This document shows positions 36,907 to 48,507 of a DNA stretch of 64,000 nt, one piece after another. Each line of letters starts with the position of its first letter. Position 1 is the first letter of the stretch. The stretch lies in assembly GCA_009363875.1 (NCBI GenBank), contig CM018695.1:60817433-60881432 (forward strand), given 5' to 3'. The stretch is from Mikania micrantha. Taxonomy: Eukaryota; Streptophyta; Magnoliopsida; Asterales; Asteraceae. A program made the position numbers and the translations under genes. A model generated the notes under the pieces. The model was given only the letters and a program-made list of their open reading frames with translations. It did not search any database and was not told the DNA's origin.

Positions 36907-37601
36907 CACTACAAGAAAAATGACCTTTAGCACTACAAGAAAGTTGTTGTCGCCGCTAACAGTGCTCAAAATCGCCACTAATGCTCTCTTGTCGCCACTA
37001 ATGTTATTTTTCTTTTTTTAGATTCAGCTTTAAATTTGCATTTCCTGGTTCCTACAAATGCAGAAATTATAAATTACGCTTCAATAATTGATATTCAACA
37101 TACGAAAGTACATAAATACCAAATTAATCATTCAAATCTTTTTTACAACATACATAAACCAAATAATCCACGACGATCTTGTTTAACAAAGACTATCCTA
37201 ACTACAAGACATTAAGAAGGTTGTGGCCATAACATAACCTTCACTTTCTTAAGGCTTAAAAAGAACATCTGTGTTGTGCACATTTTCAAGGACATTTCTT
37301 TATAAGTCCTGCAAAACCACCAATAAAGTTGATACTGAAATCAGTAAAAGAAACGAGAGGTTTGATCTTCATATTTTGAGACAATATCCTGTACAAAGTT
37401 GCAATCCTGTACATCTGTGTTGTGGGGGTGCAGGCCGATCGGGAGGGAAATGGTAAAGGAGGGAAAGAAGCCGCCCTTTTTTTCACCTTTAGCGGCGACC
37501 GTCGCTGCTATTGCTAACTTGCCCAGGGGCGCCGATTGTCGCCGCAATTGGCGTTGTCGCCGCTAAAGGTGTCGCCGCTATTGCACATTTTTCTTGTAGT
37601 G
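36907..37601. mobile_element. Non-autonomous CACTA element
   Basis: 695 bp with terminal inverted repeats CACTACAAGAAAAATG / CATTTTTCTTGTAGTG and a 3-bp duplication TGG (36,904-36,906 and 37,602-37,604), the diagnostic pair for CACTA (En/Spm). The subterminal regions repeat GTCGCCGCTAA and CACTACAAGAAA-type motifs. No transposase frame. It interrupts a LINE remnant. Confidence 0.92.
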
Positions 37602-38113
37602 TGGGAGGAATTTCCGAGTACACTCCGATCAGCAAAAATGGAAAAAGTTATGGTATGCGACCAATACAGTAGGATAGGCAGTACGATTTTATGGAAATGA
37701 GAATTAGAAAGAAACCATGTGTCCCATGAAGAATGGCATGAAAAAGGGACTCTCATGAGATTATTAGTTGAAGTGGATATTTGTCAAAAGGAAGATAAAT
37801 GGAAATGGAAAAATAATGTGTGGGAGGCTTTTTCAGTTAAAGAAGTGAGGAAATTGTAGAGAAAAGTATGGTGTCACAATCAGATGGAAAAAAATTTTGG
37901 TGGAACCAAAAAACCAAACTTATTAGTATGGAGAGAAAGTATGGGAAGAATTCCTAATTCTGGCGCACTCCAAGCAAGAGGAATCCAGACTGGTTCGATC
38001 TGCAAACAGTGTGGTTATGGAAGAGAGTCGACAAATCATTTAATGGTCAGCTACACAATTACGGAAGGCATTTGGTGGCAAGTTTGGGTATGGCTGAAGC
38101 TGCCAATCCCAAC

Positions 38114-38661
38114 TAGGGGCGTTTACGAGCCGAACCGAGCGAGCAAGGTGTCACCTCTGACTCGGCTCGGATTTAAACCGAGCCTGGCTCAGATTTAAAC
38201 CGAGCCTAACTCGGCTCGGCTCGGCTCTGATTGTAAAGCTTGAAACCTTGGCTCGGACTCGTGTTGTTTTTAACCGAGCTGACTCGGCTCGGCTTGTTTT
38301 TCGCTCGGTTTTTACATAAGAAATTTAATATTTGAATTGCATTCACCTCAACTCGATTCGTATTTCCGTCCTCTTTTCTTTTATTTTTTTTATTTTTATT
38401 TTTAACATAATTACAAAATAACACCAAAGTGTATTTATTAGTAAAAGTAACCCTATAGTTCTATAATGTTGTACAAACGAGTCGAGCCACGAGCGAGCTC
38501 CGAGCCGAGCCAGCCCTGGCTCGGACTCGGCTCGGTTACAAAACGAGCTGGATCGGTTCAGCTCGGATGCAAACTAGCTTTATCCGAGTCGAGCTTTATC
38601 CGAGCTTTTTCCAAACGAGATACGAGCCGAATCCGAGTTTTGAACTTTTTGAACAGCCCTA
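38114..38661. mobile_element. Non-autonomous hAT element with CGAGCC motifs
   Basis: 548 bp, ends TAGGGGCGT/ACAGCCCTA, perfect 8-bp duplication ATCCCAAC (38,106-38,113 and 38,662-38,669). Both sides are dense in GAGCCGAGC, CTCGGCTCG and variants, with an AT-rich centre. Inserted in the zf-RVT end of the LINE remnant. Confidence 0.9.
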
Positions 38662-38824
38662 ATCCCAACCAAGCTAAATTCAATAGAGATGGTGTTTGAG
38701 TATATTGAAATGGTTATATTTCAATACATGGTCAAGTTAGGTGTCTAATCTATGAATGTATGTCTAGCATCTTGCTAGGTAACGTTGCATGAATTTTGTT
38801 GGAATACAAGTTTTCTTGGATGTT

Positions 38825-39015
38825 CAAATAAAAAGAACCTTGTGGGCCTCAACCATTAGGTCATGAGTTCTAGTCATTGGGTGACATTTTCCCCACAAGA
38901 CCACCGGCCCGGGTGCTTGCGTCCGTGGTTTACCCGTTCCTCCCGGTTATTTGGGTATTGAAGGAGACCGGGATTTACCACGCAAGTGGGTTCCCCAGTC
39001 GTTAAAAAATATACA
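38825..39015 (+). mobile_element. Possible tRNA-derived SINE
   Basis: Begins CTTGTGGGCCTCAACC, followed by a B-box-like GAGTTCTAGTC about 40 bp in, a GC-rich body (CCGGCCCGGGTGC, CCGTTCCTCCCGG) and an A-rich end at 39,003-39,010. The layout is SINE-like but I could not define a target duplication. Confidence 0.35.
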
Positions 39016-39020
39016 TATCT

Positions 39021-41242
39021 TAATGACGACAATCAAAACATATTTATTTTACAAAGCTGGCCACCCACAATCTCACATTAGCATTGACTCTATATATCAC
39101 CAAACAGGACAATAATAATCGATCGGTCAACGGCTGGAACCAACCTCAACGGCTTCACCCAACTTTGCAACCTTACGGACTAGCATCTTCATCTCAAAGA
39201 TTTTAAATGCCCCGTGTGATTTATAAAATTTAATGCTCGAATAAATTAATTGGCATAGATATATGACATTAAAAATTTTCACGGTATGATCCATATACAT
39301 AAGTTGACCGAAACCTATTAACCGGCTTTTTAAACCCTTTTATTAGTATTATATTATTATGCTAAAAGATTTAATAATTAGTCTTTGTAACCCTTTTATT
39401 AGTAATATATTATAATGCTAAAATATTTAATAATTCTTACTACTTTTTTGAGAGTTTTTTTTAACTAAAATGTCTTTTTAAAAAAACATCTTTTAATAAA
39501 ATTTCTCTAATTATATATAGATAATCTAAAAAAAAAAAGTTATAAATAACAATATCATTAGAATTAAGGTATTATTCCTAATAATGTAAAGTTCAATCTC
39601 CATAGAAGATGGATTTGGTTGAAAAAAAAAATATTGTTAAAAAAAAGAAACTAATTAAAAGAGTGCATACCAATGTAATAAAAAATGATTGCCTTACTAA
39701 TACAATTTGAAATTTTCATCATAAATCTTTTTTTTTTTTTTTTTTTTGAATAGGAGGTGATAGAAAGGGTACACTGTTGAGTGTTGTCAGCACCACTTTA
39801 AAAAAATTAAGTATTGAATCACGGTTAGTTCTGTTTTTAGTTCATTTTAAAACGTCTTTATTAGCTTTATCTTTAACCTTATCTTTGTGATTTTTTTTGA
39901 ACATAAGTTGAAACCTAGAGTTTAGATGGCAGATTGGACACGTTTACGAAAATAATTTTGAGCCCTGAGCAATCACACCTAGCCTTACATGGGATGATGG
40001 TTGAATTCAAATGCTAATGTCAATATGTCATTATAGTTAAGATGTTGCTTTCTTTGGTGTTAAAGATTTGAACCCTACTAAAGTTGAACCAGATGATAAC
40101 GACCCGCTTCACCATCAATGATTGTTTAGAACCCTAGCGGGTGATGTTATAAAATAGTGACTAATTGAGCAATGTCACATAGATGAAGTGTTGGTGATTT
40201 TAGTATCATCCGTTTGTTTAGGTAATTGAGATTAAGTTAAGACCAAAGAGAAAATGAATAAGCTTTATTAACTATATGTTCATTCAAGAATAGTTAGATT
40301 TGTGGCTCGGACAAACAAGAGTGATAAGGGGAAATAACCCAGTGGTTAGGTTCAAAGAGAGGTCAAGGGGTTGAGGTCAAGAGAACTGAGTTAATTTGAG
40401 TAAAGAATTGTTATATTTTAGGCATAAATTGATGATATTATAACATAAAACGAATTAAGATGAGTAACACTTTAACACAATATAGGTCAAGATGTATAAC
40501 ATAAAAATTATGTAAATATAATATATTTGAACGAGTAACAATGGTCAATAACATATTTGATGAGAAAAACACTAAAATTTATCCAAGTAGCCTATTTATC
40601 AATTAACGATTTATGGTGATGATTGGTTATTGGATGTGATATCATTTAATTAATATAAGACATATAGATAACAAATAAAAATGATCCTACATTCCTACTC
40701 CTCAAACTTAATATTGGTTGTGAAAAGGAACTAATAGATGTAGTTAATAAAAATTTTGATATATCACATTTAAGTATTTAAGACCACTCCCATTCATGAC
40801 TTGAATGTTTGGTTGTTTGCCAAAAACTAAATAAAAAAAAATTGATTAAAAACCCACAACCAAGTTGGTCCACCAACCATTGGTTGGTCATTATAATATT
40901 ATTAAACAAGATTTTTTATGCCATGTGTATTTTTGTGATTGGTAAATATTATTAGATTGGGTTGGCTGTGAATGAGAGTGAAAAAATTAAGTTTGGTTGG
41001 TTGTATGTATGAAAGAGAGAGAAATTAATATTTTATGGAATAGTTTTGGTTGGTTGGTTATGAATGGGAGTGGTCTAACCCATAAATCCATATCGGTATA
41101 ACTAAAGCAAGACTAAAGAATGAGCCCAATGGTCTAATGGATCAAAAGGTTAGACATATAAGAATCTTTTTTATAATGGGTTAGGACGTTAGGTTGAACG
41201 AACCATGGCCCATTAGTTACACAGCCTTCAAAATAGTGAAAC
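39021..41242. other. AT-rich, no recognisable feature
   Basis: 2.2 kb without convincing frames, inverted repeats or known motifs. TTGGTTGG-type direct repeats around 40,800-41,060 are the only local structure I noticed. Confidence 0.5.
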
Positions 41243-41250
41243 ACCCCAAC

Positions 41251-41544
41251 TAGAGGAGAACAAAAAAACCTGTTTGGGTTTACAAACCGGTCAAAAGTGG
41301 ATCTCAAACCGGTTCTTGTCAAACCGATTTCTAAACCGGTCCGAACCGCTGGTTTGGCATAGGTTCGGGATTTTACCTTTAAAACCGGTTTACAAACCAG
41401 TCCGAACCGGTTTCAAACCCCCCAAACCGGTTCCTATAGGTTTGGCATCCCTTTCTCTCAAATTGGTTTCACCTCAAACCGGTTTCACCTGTATACTACC
41501 CAAACCGAACCGGTTTAGGAATCGAACCGGTTTGTGCAACTCTA
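41251..41544. mobile_element. hAT-like MITE with AACCGGTT motifs
   Basis: 294 bp from TAGAGGAGAACA to TGCAACTCTA. It is flanked by ACCCCAAC (41,243-41,250) and ATCCTAAC (41,545-41,552), six of eight matching, as expected for an ageing 8-bp duplication. The interior is packed with AAACCGGTTT and ACCGGTCCGAACCG variants. Confidence 0.6.
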
Positions 41545-41757
41545 ATCCTAACATAAGGAGGGGCGTTTAACATGTATTAGTTGGGTGGTTCATGGTTGAA
41601 CTTGATACAAACTTTAAAATTTGACACACAGTAATAAAATGAGTAATTGGTTGGAAAAGTTCAAATTTCGTTGGGATTAGATCTTACAAGGTCTAGTTGA
41701 GAGTTCGATTTTTTATTTATTATTATTTTTTTAAAAGATCAGAAAACCCAACTTCTA

Positions 41758-41761
<4 letters not shown>

Positions 41762-41790
<29 letters not shown>
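41762..41790. repeat. (TA)n left of element G
   Basis: 29-bp TA tract followed by GGGGAATGATC. Confidence 0.95.
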
Positions 41791-41793
<3 letters not shown>

Positions 41794-42842
41794 GAATGAT
41801 CATGAGAAAACCACTCATTTCTAAGAAAACCAAAAAAACTAGGGCATTTGAGTAATCTTACACCTATTAATTTAGGTAATTAAATTAGCTTTAATGAAAA
41901 TCCCTTAAATCTCTCATCCTCTCTTAAATCTCTTTTTCTCTCTCTTAGATTTTATGTTTTGTTGGCTGTAAACTTTATTTTTGTGAATTTCTGTAAGTTT
42001 TAATATGTTTTCTTTATAAACTTTGTGTTATTTCACATTATGACTTCGTGATTGATCTTTAACATTGACTTTACACCAGGTATGATTACATATACGTAAT
42101 CAGGTTATATGCGCTTACACATAATGTTATTTGTCATTTTCTTTACACTATCCATGATTACATACATGTAATCATATTACTTATGTACTTGCTTTAATAT
42201 GTGTTGTTGATTACATATATGTAATCAACTCACAGATGTGCTTATATTGTTTAGTTTGATTGATTACATAAACGTAATCAGGTATATATGTAACCAACTT
42301 ACATATATATGTAATTAGGTGTGCCAAGTAACCAGCTAACATATATGTAATCAAGTATATGTAACATTTAATATTACATTTTTTGCTCTTAATGTTCATT
42401 TTAATATTTTGACGAATAAGTTATATGATTCAATATATGCAACACCTAGTATGACATATTTTTTGTTCTGTATTTTATATTTTCATTTATATTATATAAA
42501 AAATTGATTTAATAGAATTTTTTTATTTTGTAAAGTAAAAAACGATAGTAAAATTAATATAACACGATGTTTAAAAGTCAAAATATACAATGATCAGATA
42601 TATAATTGATTTTAATAAAATCTGCAAATTAATTTCTTAATTAGGGTAGCTCCGAATGATTTGGGGAAATTCCATAAATCAAGTTTGAAACTTTAAAACA
42701 GGTTTTAACAGTTTCTAAAATTTGATTTAAAGCAATTCCCCATAGTACCCTTTTGGTATATTTTCAACATATTTTAAATAGTATTAATTACAAAATCTCA
42801 TTATCAAATTATAGCCATTGATTTTTTGAATGAAGGGTTAGA

Positions 42843-42895
42843 TCATGGTTTTCTTAGTTTTCTCAAATATGATAGTTTTCTTAGGATCCTTCCTC
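42843..42895. repeat. Internal inverted copy of the element G terminus
   Basis: ATGGTTTTCTTAGTTTTCTC followed by TAGGATCCTTCCTCTC resembles the right terminus at 47,145-47,212 and is the inverse of the left terminus. It could be the right end of a smaller 1.1-kb element (41,791-42,895). Confidence 0.55.
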
Positions 42896-43090
42896 TCATT
42901 AAAATAACATTATACATATGTAATCAAGCCACAAAATATATGTTTATATTGAATACATGTATTTAATAAAACCTTGTTGTGTAAAAAATATGTTGTGTTA
43001 GTTTGTTGAATAGCAAAAAATATAATGTTATGGTTAATGATTACTTAATTGTTGAAGAAAGTATTATTGTGTAACAGATTTTAGATGTTG

Positions 43091-43219
43091 GATATAACGG
43101 GTGTTATGATTGCTGATTACATAAGTGTAATCAGATTACAAAGTAAGTAAGCAATAATGATTAATACATTTGTGATTTGAGGACACTTATGTAATCAGCA
43201 ATCATAACACCCATTATAT
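43091..43219. repeat. 37-bp inverted repeat around 56-bp loop
   Basis: Arms 43,091-43,127 and 43,184-43,219, both containing TGTTATGATTGCTGATTACA or its complement, with one visible mismatch. Would form a stable hairpin. Confidence 0.85.
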
Positions 43220-43292
43220 TTGATTGCTAATTACATAAGTATTATTGGTTTGTTTCGATTTGAAGAATCCATCGATTCGATTAATTAATAAC

Positions 43293-43847
43293 ATGCATGA
43301 GACACAAAGCATGATAGGTCTTCGTGATGATCCAGATTATATGAAAAAAGATACGCCTTATAAAGTGGTAAGTTCTATTACGTATATGTAAGTAACATAT
43401 ATTACACGATCAGGTAATTATTAATCTAATTACATACATGTAATCAAATTACATGTTAAGTGTTGGTTTTTATTACATCATGTGTCCATTGTAGATTAAT
43501 GTGTTTGCTTATAAATTAATGCAGAAATATATCTTATTGATGTATTGGGTCACCCAAAGGCCGCAGAAATCAAAGCAAGTCAAATTGAGAAGCTAAGAAT
43601 CAGTTGTGCTACAACCAAGAATTTCGTGGATTGCGGCATTTTTGTGATGAGGCATATGAAGATGTTTATGGGTAATCATACGAGGGCTTGGGATTGTGGA
43701 TTTCCGAAAGACGAAAGAGCTAAAAAGACGAAGTGCAGTTTGTTAAGGAAGAAGTATGCATATAAAATGTTGACATGTGACATTAACAGGCACAAAGACA
43801 GGGTGTTGAAGGAGGCCAACGACTTGGACAATGAAACACACAAATAG
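43293..43847 (+). pseudogene. Ulp1/C48 protease C-terminal fragment
   Basis: The frame 43,527-43,847 is preceded by a plausible splice acceptor (ATGCAG, 43,519-43,524). It reads IYLIDVLGHP, then NFVDCGIFVMRHMKMFMG, then a basic tail. DCGIFVMRHM is the catalytic-cysteine motif of Ulp1-family (C48) SUMO proteases, in which a His-Asp-Cys triad acts; the His and Asp parts are not seen. A short upstream frame (43,293-43,367, ending GTG|GTAAG) may be an earlier exon. In plants, Ulp1-like domains are often carried by Mutator- and CACTA-type transposons, so this is more likely transposon-borne than a host gene. No ATG opens the main frame. Confidence 0.6.
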
Positions 43848-44470
43848 TTGCAGTAGATTACTTAATTTGTTGATGACAAATGTTCTGAACATATTTTGTT
43901 AGTAGGTTTAAAAATTTTTATTCTTAAAATTAGAATATTATGCTATGTTTTATCTGCTAATACATTTTAGTGTGTTATGAACACATGTGTTTTTAATATA
44001 ATTATTCCAGTGTTATCATTCAATTAGGTTAATAATCGTATTTACAATTATAATTTTTGATTACATGTATGTAATCAAATTATATGTGAGATGTTGAGAA
44101 TTGGCTCATGTTGCATGTGAATTGGCTGAGGCGACCTGTAGCTTGGCCTGGGTGTGCTGTGTGGACTTATGGGTCGGCCAAAGGGTTGTGTGTTTGTCAT
44201 GTAGTGTAATGGCAGGTGCATCCGAGGCCCTGCTGGGACTTCCCGGTTACCATTTTATTCTAATTGTTTATTAAATGGTATGGATTGTATGATCTACATC
44301 AAAGGTTGTTTTTTGATCTCTTTGGCTCTTGTTTGGACTTGTGGGTTAATCATGTTGGTTCCATTTTTGGCAAACGTTTCTTGCAAAGCTTCACTCGTGC
44401 ACTGCAATAGGTCTTTGGTTACATGTATGTAATCACAATTGATAACATGGATATACTTCATCTCCCAAAC

Positions 44471-46090
44471 ATCGCTTGAACTACATAGGCAGAGATGCAG
44501 TTACATATATGTAATCACAAGTTAATTCATTTGCATTATGTGTAAATAAATGTTGATTACATGTATGTAATCAAATATATAATTAACAGGTTGATTACAT
44601 TTATGCGGTTTATAAAAATTGAATCACAATTGATAACATGTATATACTTCAACAGGTTGATTACACTTATGTAGATTATATATGAACAGTTAGCATTAGA
44701 ATCCCCACTTTTGGTAGTCCCCTTTTGACTTTGACTAGTAAACCTGCAAAAAAACCCATGTAATGTTGATCTCAAACCAGACCCACCCATAGCACCAAGA
44801 ACTCACATCATTTTTAACGGTCTTACCTGTTATAAAAGCATCCCACCATCTCTATTCTCTCCGTAAGAAAGTAAATAAATATGCATTAATTAGCAAAACA
44901 TAAGGATTAACAAATGCATTTTAATCTCTTTAAAATTTAACTCATCCAACCAGGCAACTCCTTGCATGTGTATAGACAAACTCAACTGTTGTAACAAGAA
45001 AATGCACTCAATCTCCAAACTATTTGTATCCATTAAAAAATGGATCATTCAAATGACTTTTTTGACTCAATAACACCCACCAGCTCCCAAACATTCATCG
45101 CTTGAACAACATAGGCAGAGCTGCAGTTACATATATTTAATCACAAGTGAATTTATTTGCATTATAGGTAAATAAATGTTGATTACATGTATGTAATAAA
45201 TTTTGATTACATGTATGTAACTAAACATATAATAAACAGGTTGATTACAGATATCTTGTTTATAATATTTGATTTCTGAAATATTATATGTAATGATTAC
45301 ATCAATGTAATCAAACATATCTTACAAATGAATCACAATTGATAACATGTATATACTTCAACAAGTTGATTACAGTTTTGTATATTATATATGAACGGTT
45401 AGCATTAGAAACCCCGCCGTTGGTAGTCCCCTTTCGACTTTGACCATTAAACCTGCAAAAAACACATGTAATATTGATCCTAGAATGTCTTGGGCAAGGA
45501 GTTATACTACTACCAACCCCAGCTGATAGGCTTTTTCTTTTTTCGCACAGACTTAAAATACATCATTAGCATTTGGAACCAACCCGAATGCACCCCCTTT
45601 CCCCACCTACATCACCTCTACTCTCATCAATCATAAAGAACCATAGATAATTGATCCCAAACCAGACCCACCCATAGCACCAAGAACTCACATCATTTTT
45701 AACGGTCTCATACCTGTTATAACCCATCCCACCCTCTCTATTCCATCTATAAGAAAATAAATAAATATGCATTAAATAATAAAACATAAAGATTAACCAA
45801 TGCATTTTAATCTCTTTAAAATTTAATTCGTCCCACCAGGCAACTCCTTGCATGTGTATAGACAAACACCACTGTCGTTGTAACAAGAAAATGCACTCAA
45901 ACTCCAAGTTTTTTGTTTCTATTAAAAAATGAATCATTCAAATGGCTTTTTTGACTCAAAAAACACCCTCCAGCTCTCAAACGTTCATCGCTTGAACTAC
46001 ATAGGCAGATCTGCAGTTACATATATGTAATCACAAATGAATTTATTTGCATTATGTGTAAATAAATGTTGATTACACGTATGTAATCAA
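44471..46090. repeat. Large diverged tandem duplication in element G
   Basis: Landmark ATCGCTTGAACTACATAGGC occurs at 44,471, 45,097 and 45,987. Copies 1 and 2 share the block ending TGCAAAAAACACATGTAA and the block GACCCACCCATAGCACCAAG (44,775 and 45,665). Copy 2 has about 180 extra bp near 45,479-45,657, and copy 3 is truncated. Confidence 0.75.
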
Positions 46091-47200
46091 TGTGGGATGT
46101 ATTATTAAATATCATAATTTGTATCAATATACTTTATGTTCTTCTCCAAACATTGTAACCTGTATCGTTAACAAAAAAAGTCATAAAATTGTAACCTCTG
46201 AATGCCTATCATGTCTGAAATTTGTTCCGTTCGATTGGCTAAACTAACGTCTTCTACTACTTGCATTGAAACAATATAAAAAATCATATTTGTGTATTAA
46301 TACAATTTACATTTTTTATAAAAAAAGAAGAAAAAAGTGTGTCTTGTACTACTTGCACTGTAACAATATCAAAATGTTACATCTGTTCAACAACCAAAAA
46401 AACATTAATGAATAACTAAAAACATTGATTGTAAAGTGTAATACATCTGTAAAGTGCAACATCTTCTTGTTGAACACCAGAAATGATTGTCATTTGATAA
46501 AATTGATCTGCTCGATTGATTAAATCAGAATGATGTTCACTATCTTCCATGTTGATCGTCTATTACATTCAGTTGTTGATCATTTGCGCTATCAGAATTC
46601 ATTTCAGTGATAGAACAATCCATTTCGAGCAAAATGTAGGCTTGATTCGAACCCCTGTTTACAGAACGAGTTTCTTGTTTTCTGTAGACACATGAAACGC
46701 ATCTGAAACATAAAAAATTGCAAAAATCGATCTCATTATGATACGATTCTCAGTTATGAATCCACTTTCATCAAATATATGTTGAATCGGATTCCTTTAT
46801 TGGCATGATTCTTGATTTTTCAGATTTTTTGTTTTTTTTAATATGTTCGATCGCAATCACGTAAACAAATAATCTGTAAATTCGAATTCAATATGATATG
46901 CTTGTCAATATGTAGTCAGAATCTTGATTTCAATTTATATGAATCTCAATTTTATATGAACCCTAATTCAAGAAATCAACGATTTACAGCTAGTGTTAAC
47001 ATCCAGATGATGTATTAATGATTGATATTTAAAAAAGGAATGAAATAAATTAAATACAAATTAATTAAATAATGGTTATGCAAAATTACTGTTATATCCT
47101 TTTTTTATTAAAATAAAATAAAAATACTCTAAATTATTTGATTGGTTGTTGGGAGTTTTCTTGGTTTTCTTAGAAACTATTGGTTTTCTCATGAACCTTC

Positions 47201-47220
<20 letters not shown>

Positions 47221-47251
<31 letters not shown>
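47221..47251. repeat. (TA)n between G and H, with adjoining (CT)n
   Basis: (CT)10 at 47,201-47,220 runs directly into 31 bp of TA. Confidence 0.95.
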
Positions 47252-47254
<3 letters not shown>

Positions 47255-47638
47255 AATGGTTCAAATACTAACCCTCCTTACGGCGCTAACCCATTAACTT
47301 TGGCAAAAAATGGCCGAATCTTGAATTTTTTTTTTTAAACATCATTGTAACACAATTTGAACACCATGTTCAGTTTTGAGTTTTGGCTAATTCATCACCG
47401 TTTGGGCTCTTACAGTACTGTAGGTGTTTAAATATTTAAAACTTACAGTACTGTAGCAAAAACCTTACAACGATGATATTTTTTAAACGGTGATGAATTA
47501 GCCAAAACTCAAAACTGAACATGGTGTTCAAATTGTGTTACAATGATGTTTAAAAAAAAAAAATTCAAGATTCGGCCATTTTTTGCCAAAGTTAATGGGT
47601 TAGCGCCGTAAGAGAGGGTTAGTATTTGAACCCATTCC
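47252..47638. mobile_element. TA-flanked, nearly perfect palindromic element H
   Basis: 387 bp. The left arm 47,252-47,415 is repeated inverted at about 47,485-47,638 with very few mismatches, leaving a loop of about 70 bp. Outer arm TTACGGCGCTAACCCATTAA answers TTAATGGGTTAGCGCCGTAA. Related to element B in outer-arm layout. Noncoding. Confidence 0.85.
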
Positions 47639-47671
47639 TATATATATATAGATATATATATATATATATAA
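47639..47671. repeat. (TA)n between H and I
   Basis: TA tract with a single GA interruption. Confidence 0.95.
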
Positions 47672-47857
47672 GGACTTATTCCATTAAGAACCATTACATA
47701 TCTAAAACCATAAGAACTAATTTTGAACCACATATTTTAAGGATAATAAAAGTAATTTCCTTTTAAAATAGTGAAACTTATTTTTATACCCTTTCAAATT
47801 TGTAGCTAAAATTGGTTCTTTTAGTTCTCTAGTTTAAATAGTTATAATTTGAACATC

Positions 47858-47860
<3 letters not shown>
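47672..47860. mobile_element. TA-flanked short element I
   Basis: 189 bp between two TA tracts. Inner inverted match TAAGAACTAATTTTGAACC against AAAATTGGTTCTTTTAGTTC. The outer ends match poorly, so it may be degraded. Confidence 0.5.

Positions 47861-47927
<67 letters not shown>
47861..47927. repeat. (TA)n(CA)n compound microsatellite
   Basis: About 54 bp TA followed by about 13 bp CA. Confidence 0.97.
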
Positions 47928-47928
<1 letters not shown>

Positions 47929-48444
47929 ACTATATAATACATATTAGAAAGACAAAATAGTAATTTTTTTAAATATCTTAAAATTAAGAGTTTTACAACT
48001 CTTATAGCATATGGTACAACTTTTTAATTCTAATCAATGTTTGTTTGTGTTTTCACTTTGTCCCATATTTGTAGCTTTTAAGAATTTAAGTGAGATAAAG
48101 TGATTATAAAAGAAAACCCTCCAAAACAAATGAATCAATTTTTGACATTTTTGATGCATTTGTCCTTTTACGTTGTAATCCCTGGGGTTTTTCGTTATGA
48201 ATCTGAACATCTAATCATGCTCGATTATAATAAAAACAAAACCAAGTATTCTTTGGAACGTTCGAATTTATAAATCTATATATGTATGTATGTATGTATG
48301 TCACATAAATACTTAACAAACAATTTTACAACATTTATTACGTCAATGTAATAATAATAATGTAAATCACAATTAAGACCTTATAAAAGAAAATTATTAT
48401 TTTATAAATAAGGATTTTAAATGTTTGAAAGTTATAAGTCAAGC

Positions 48445-48448
<4 letters not shown>
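47928..48448. other. Spacer J between TA tracts
   Basis: 520 bp without inverted ends, so not called an element. Contains a (TATG)n run near 48,281-48,300 and one ATTACGTCAATGTAAT motif near 48,338. Confidence 0.5.

Positions 48449-48503
<55 letters not shown>
48449..48503. repeat. (TA)n left of element K
   Basis: 55-bp TA tract. Confidence 0.97.

Positions 48504-48507
<4 letters not shown>

Larger units (their letters stand above)
36560..38820 (+). pseudogene. LINE (L1-like) reverse-transcriptase remnant, twice interrupted
   Basis: Pieces of the 3' half of a plant L1-type ORF2: LNLAMLAKWWWRYKSS (36,635-36,685), then the zinc-binding RT-associated domain zf-RVT (37,884-38,113) with LVWRESMGRIPN, ICKQCGYG and STNHLM, which carries the expected C-x2-C...H pattern. 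The two pieces are separated by a CACTA element (36,907-37,601), and the second is cut by a hAT element (38,114-38,661), with degraded sequence after it. Multiple frameshifts; no endonuclease or YADD-containing part is seen. Confidence 0.65.
41791..47219. mobile_element. TA-flanked element G, 5.4 kb, with Ulp1 fragment
   Basis: Left end GGGGAATGATCATGAGAAAA answers right end TTTTCTCATGAACCTTCC as an inverted repeat of about 50 bp that includes TTTCTAAGAAAACC on the left and GGTTTTCTTAGAAA on the right. A (TA)n tract precedes it and a (CT)n(TA)n tract follows. A third, inverted copy of this end lies internally at 42,843-42,895. The interior contains a Ulp1-like exon, many TGATTACATATATGTAATCA-type palindromes and a large tandem duplication. 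No transposase was recognised, so whether it is one large element or a composite is open. Confidence 0.6.

Noticed and set aside
45566..45937. 123-codon minus-strand frame
   Set aside because: Lies in the duplicated noncoding part of element G; the parallel copy at 44,770-45,000 does not keep the frame.
47928..48448. Spacer J as a fifth TA-flanked element
   Set aside because: TA tracts flank it, but there are no inverted ends and no GGG/CCC borders.
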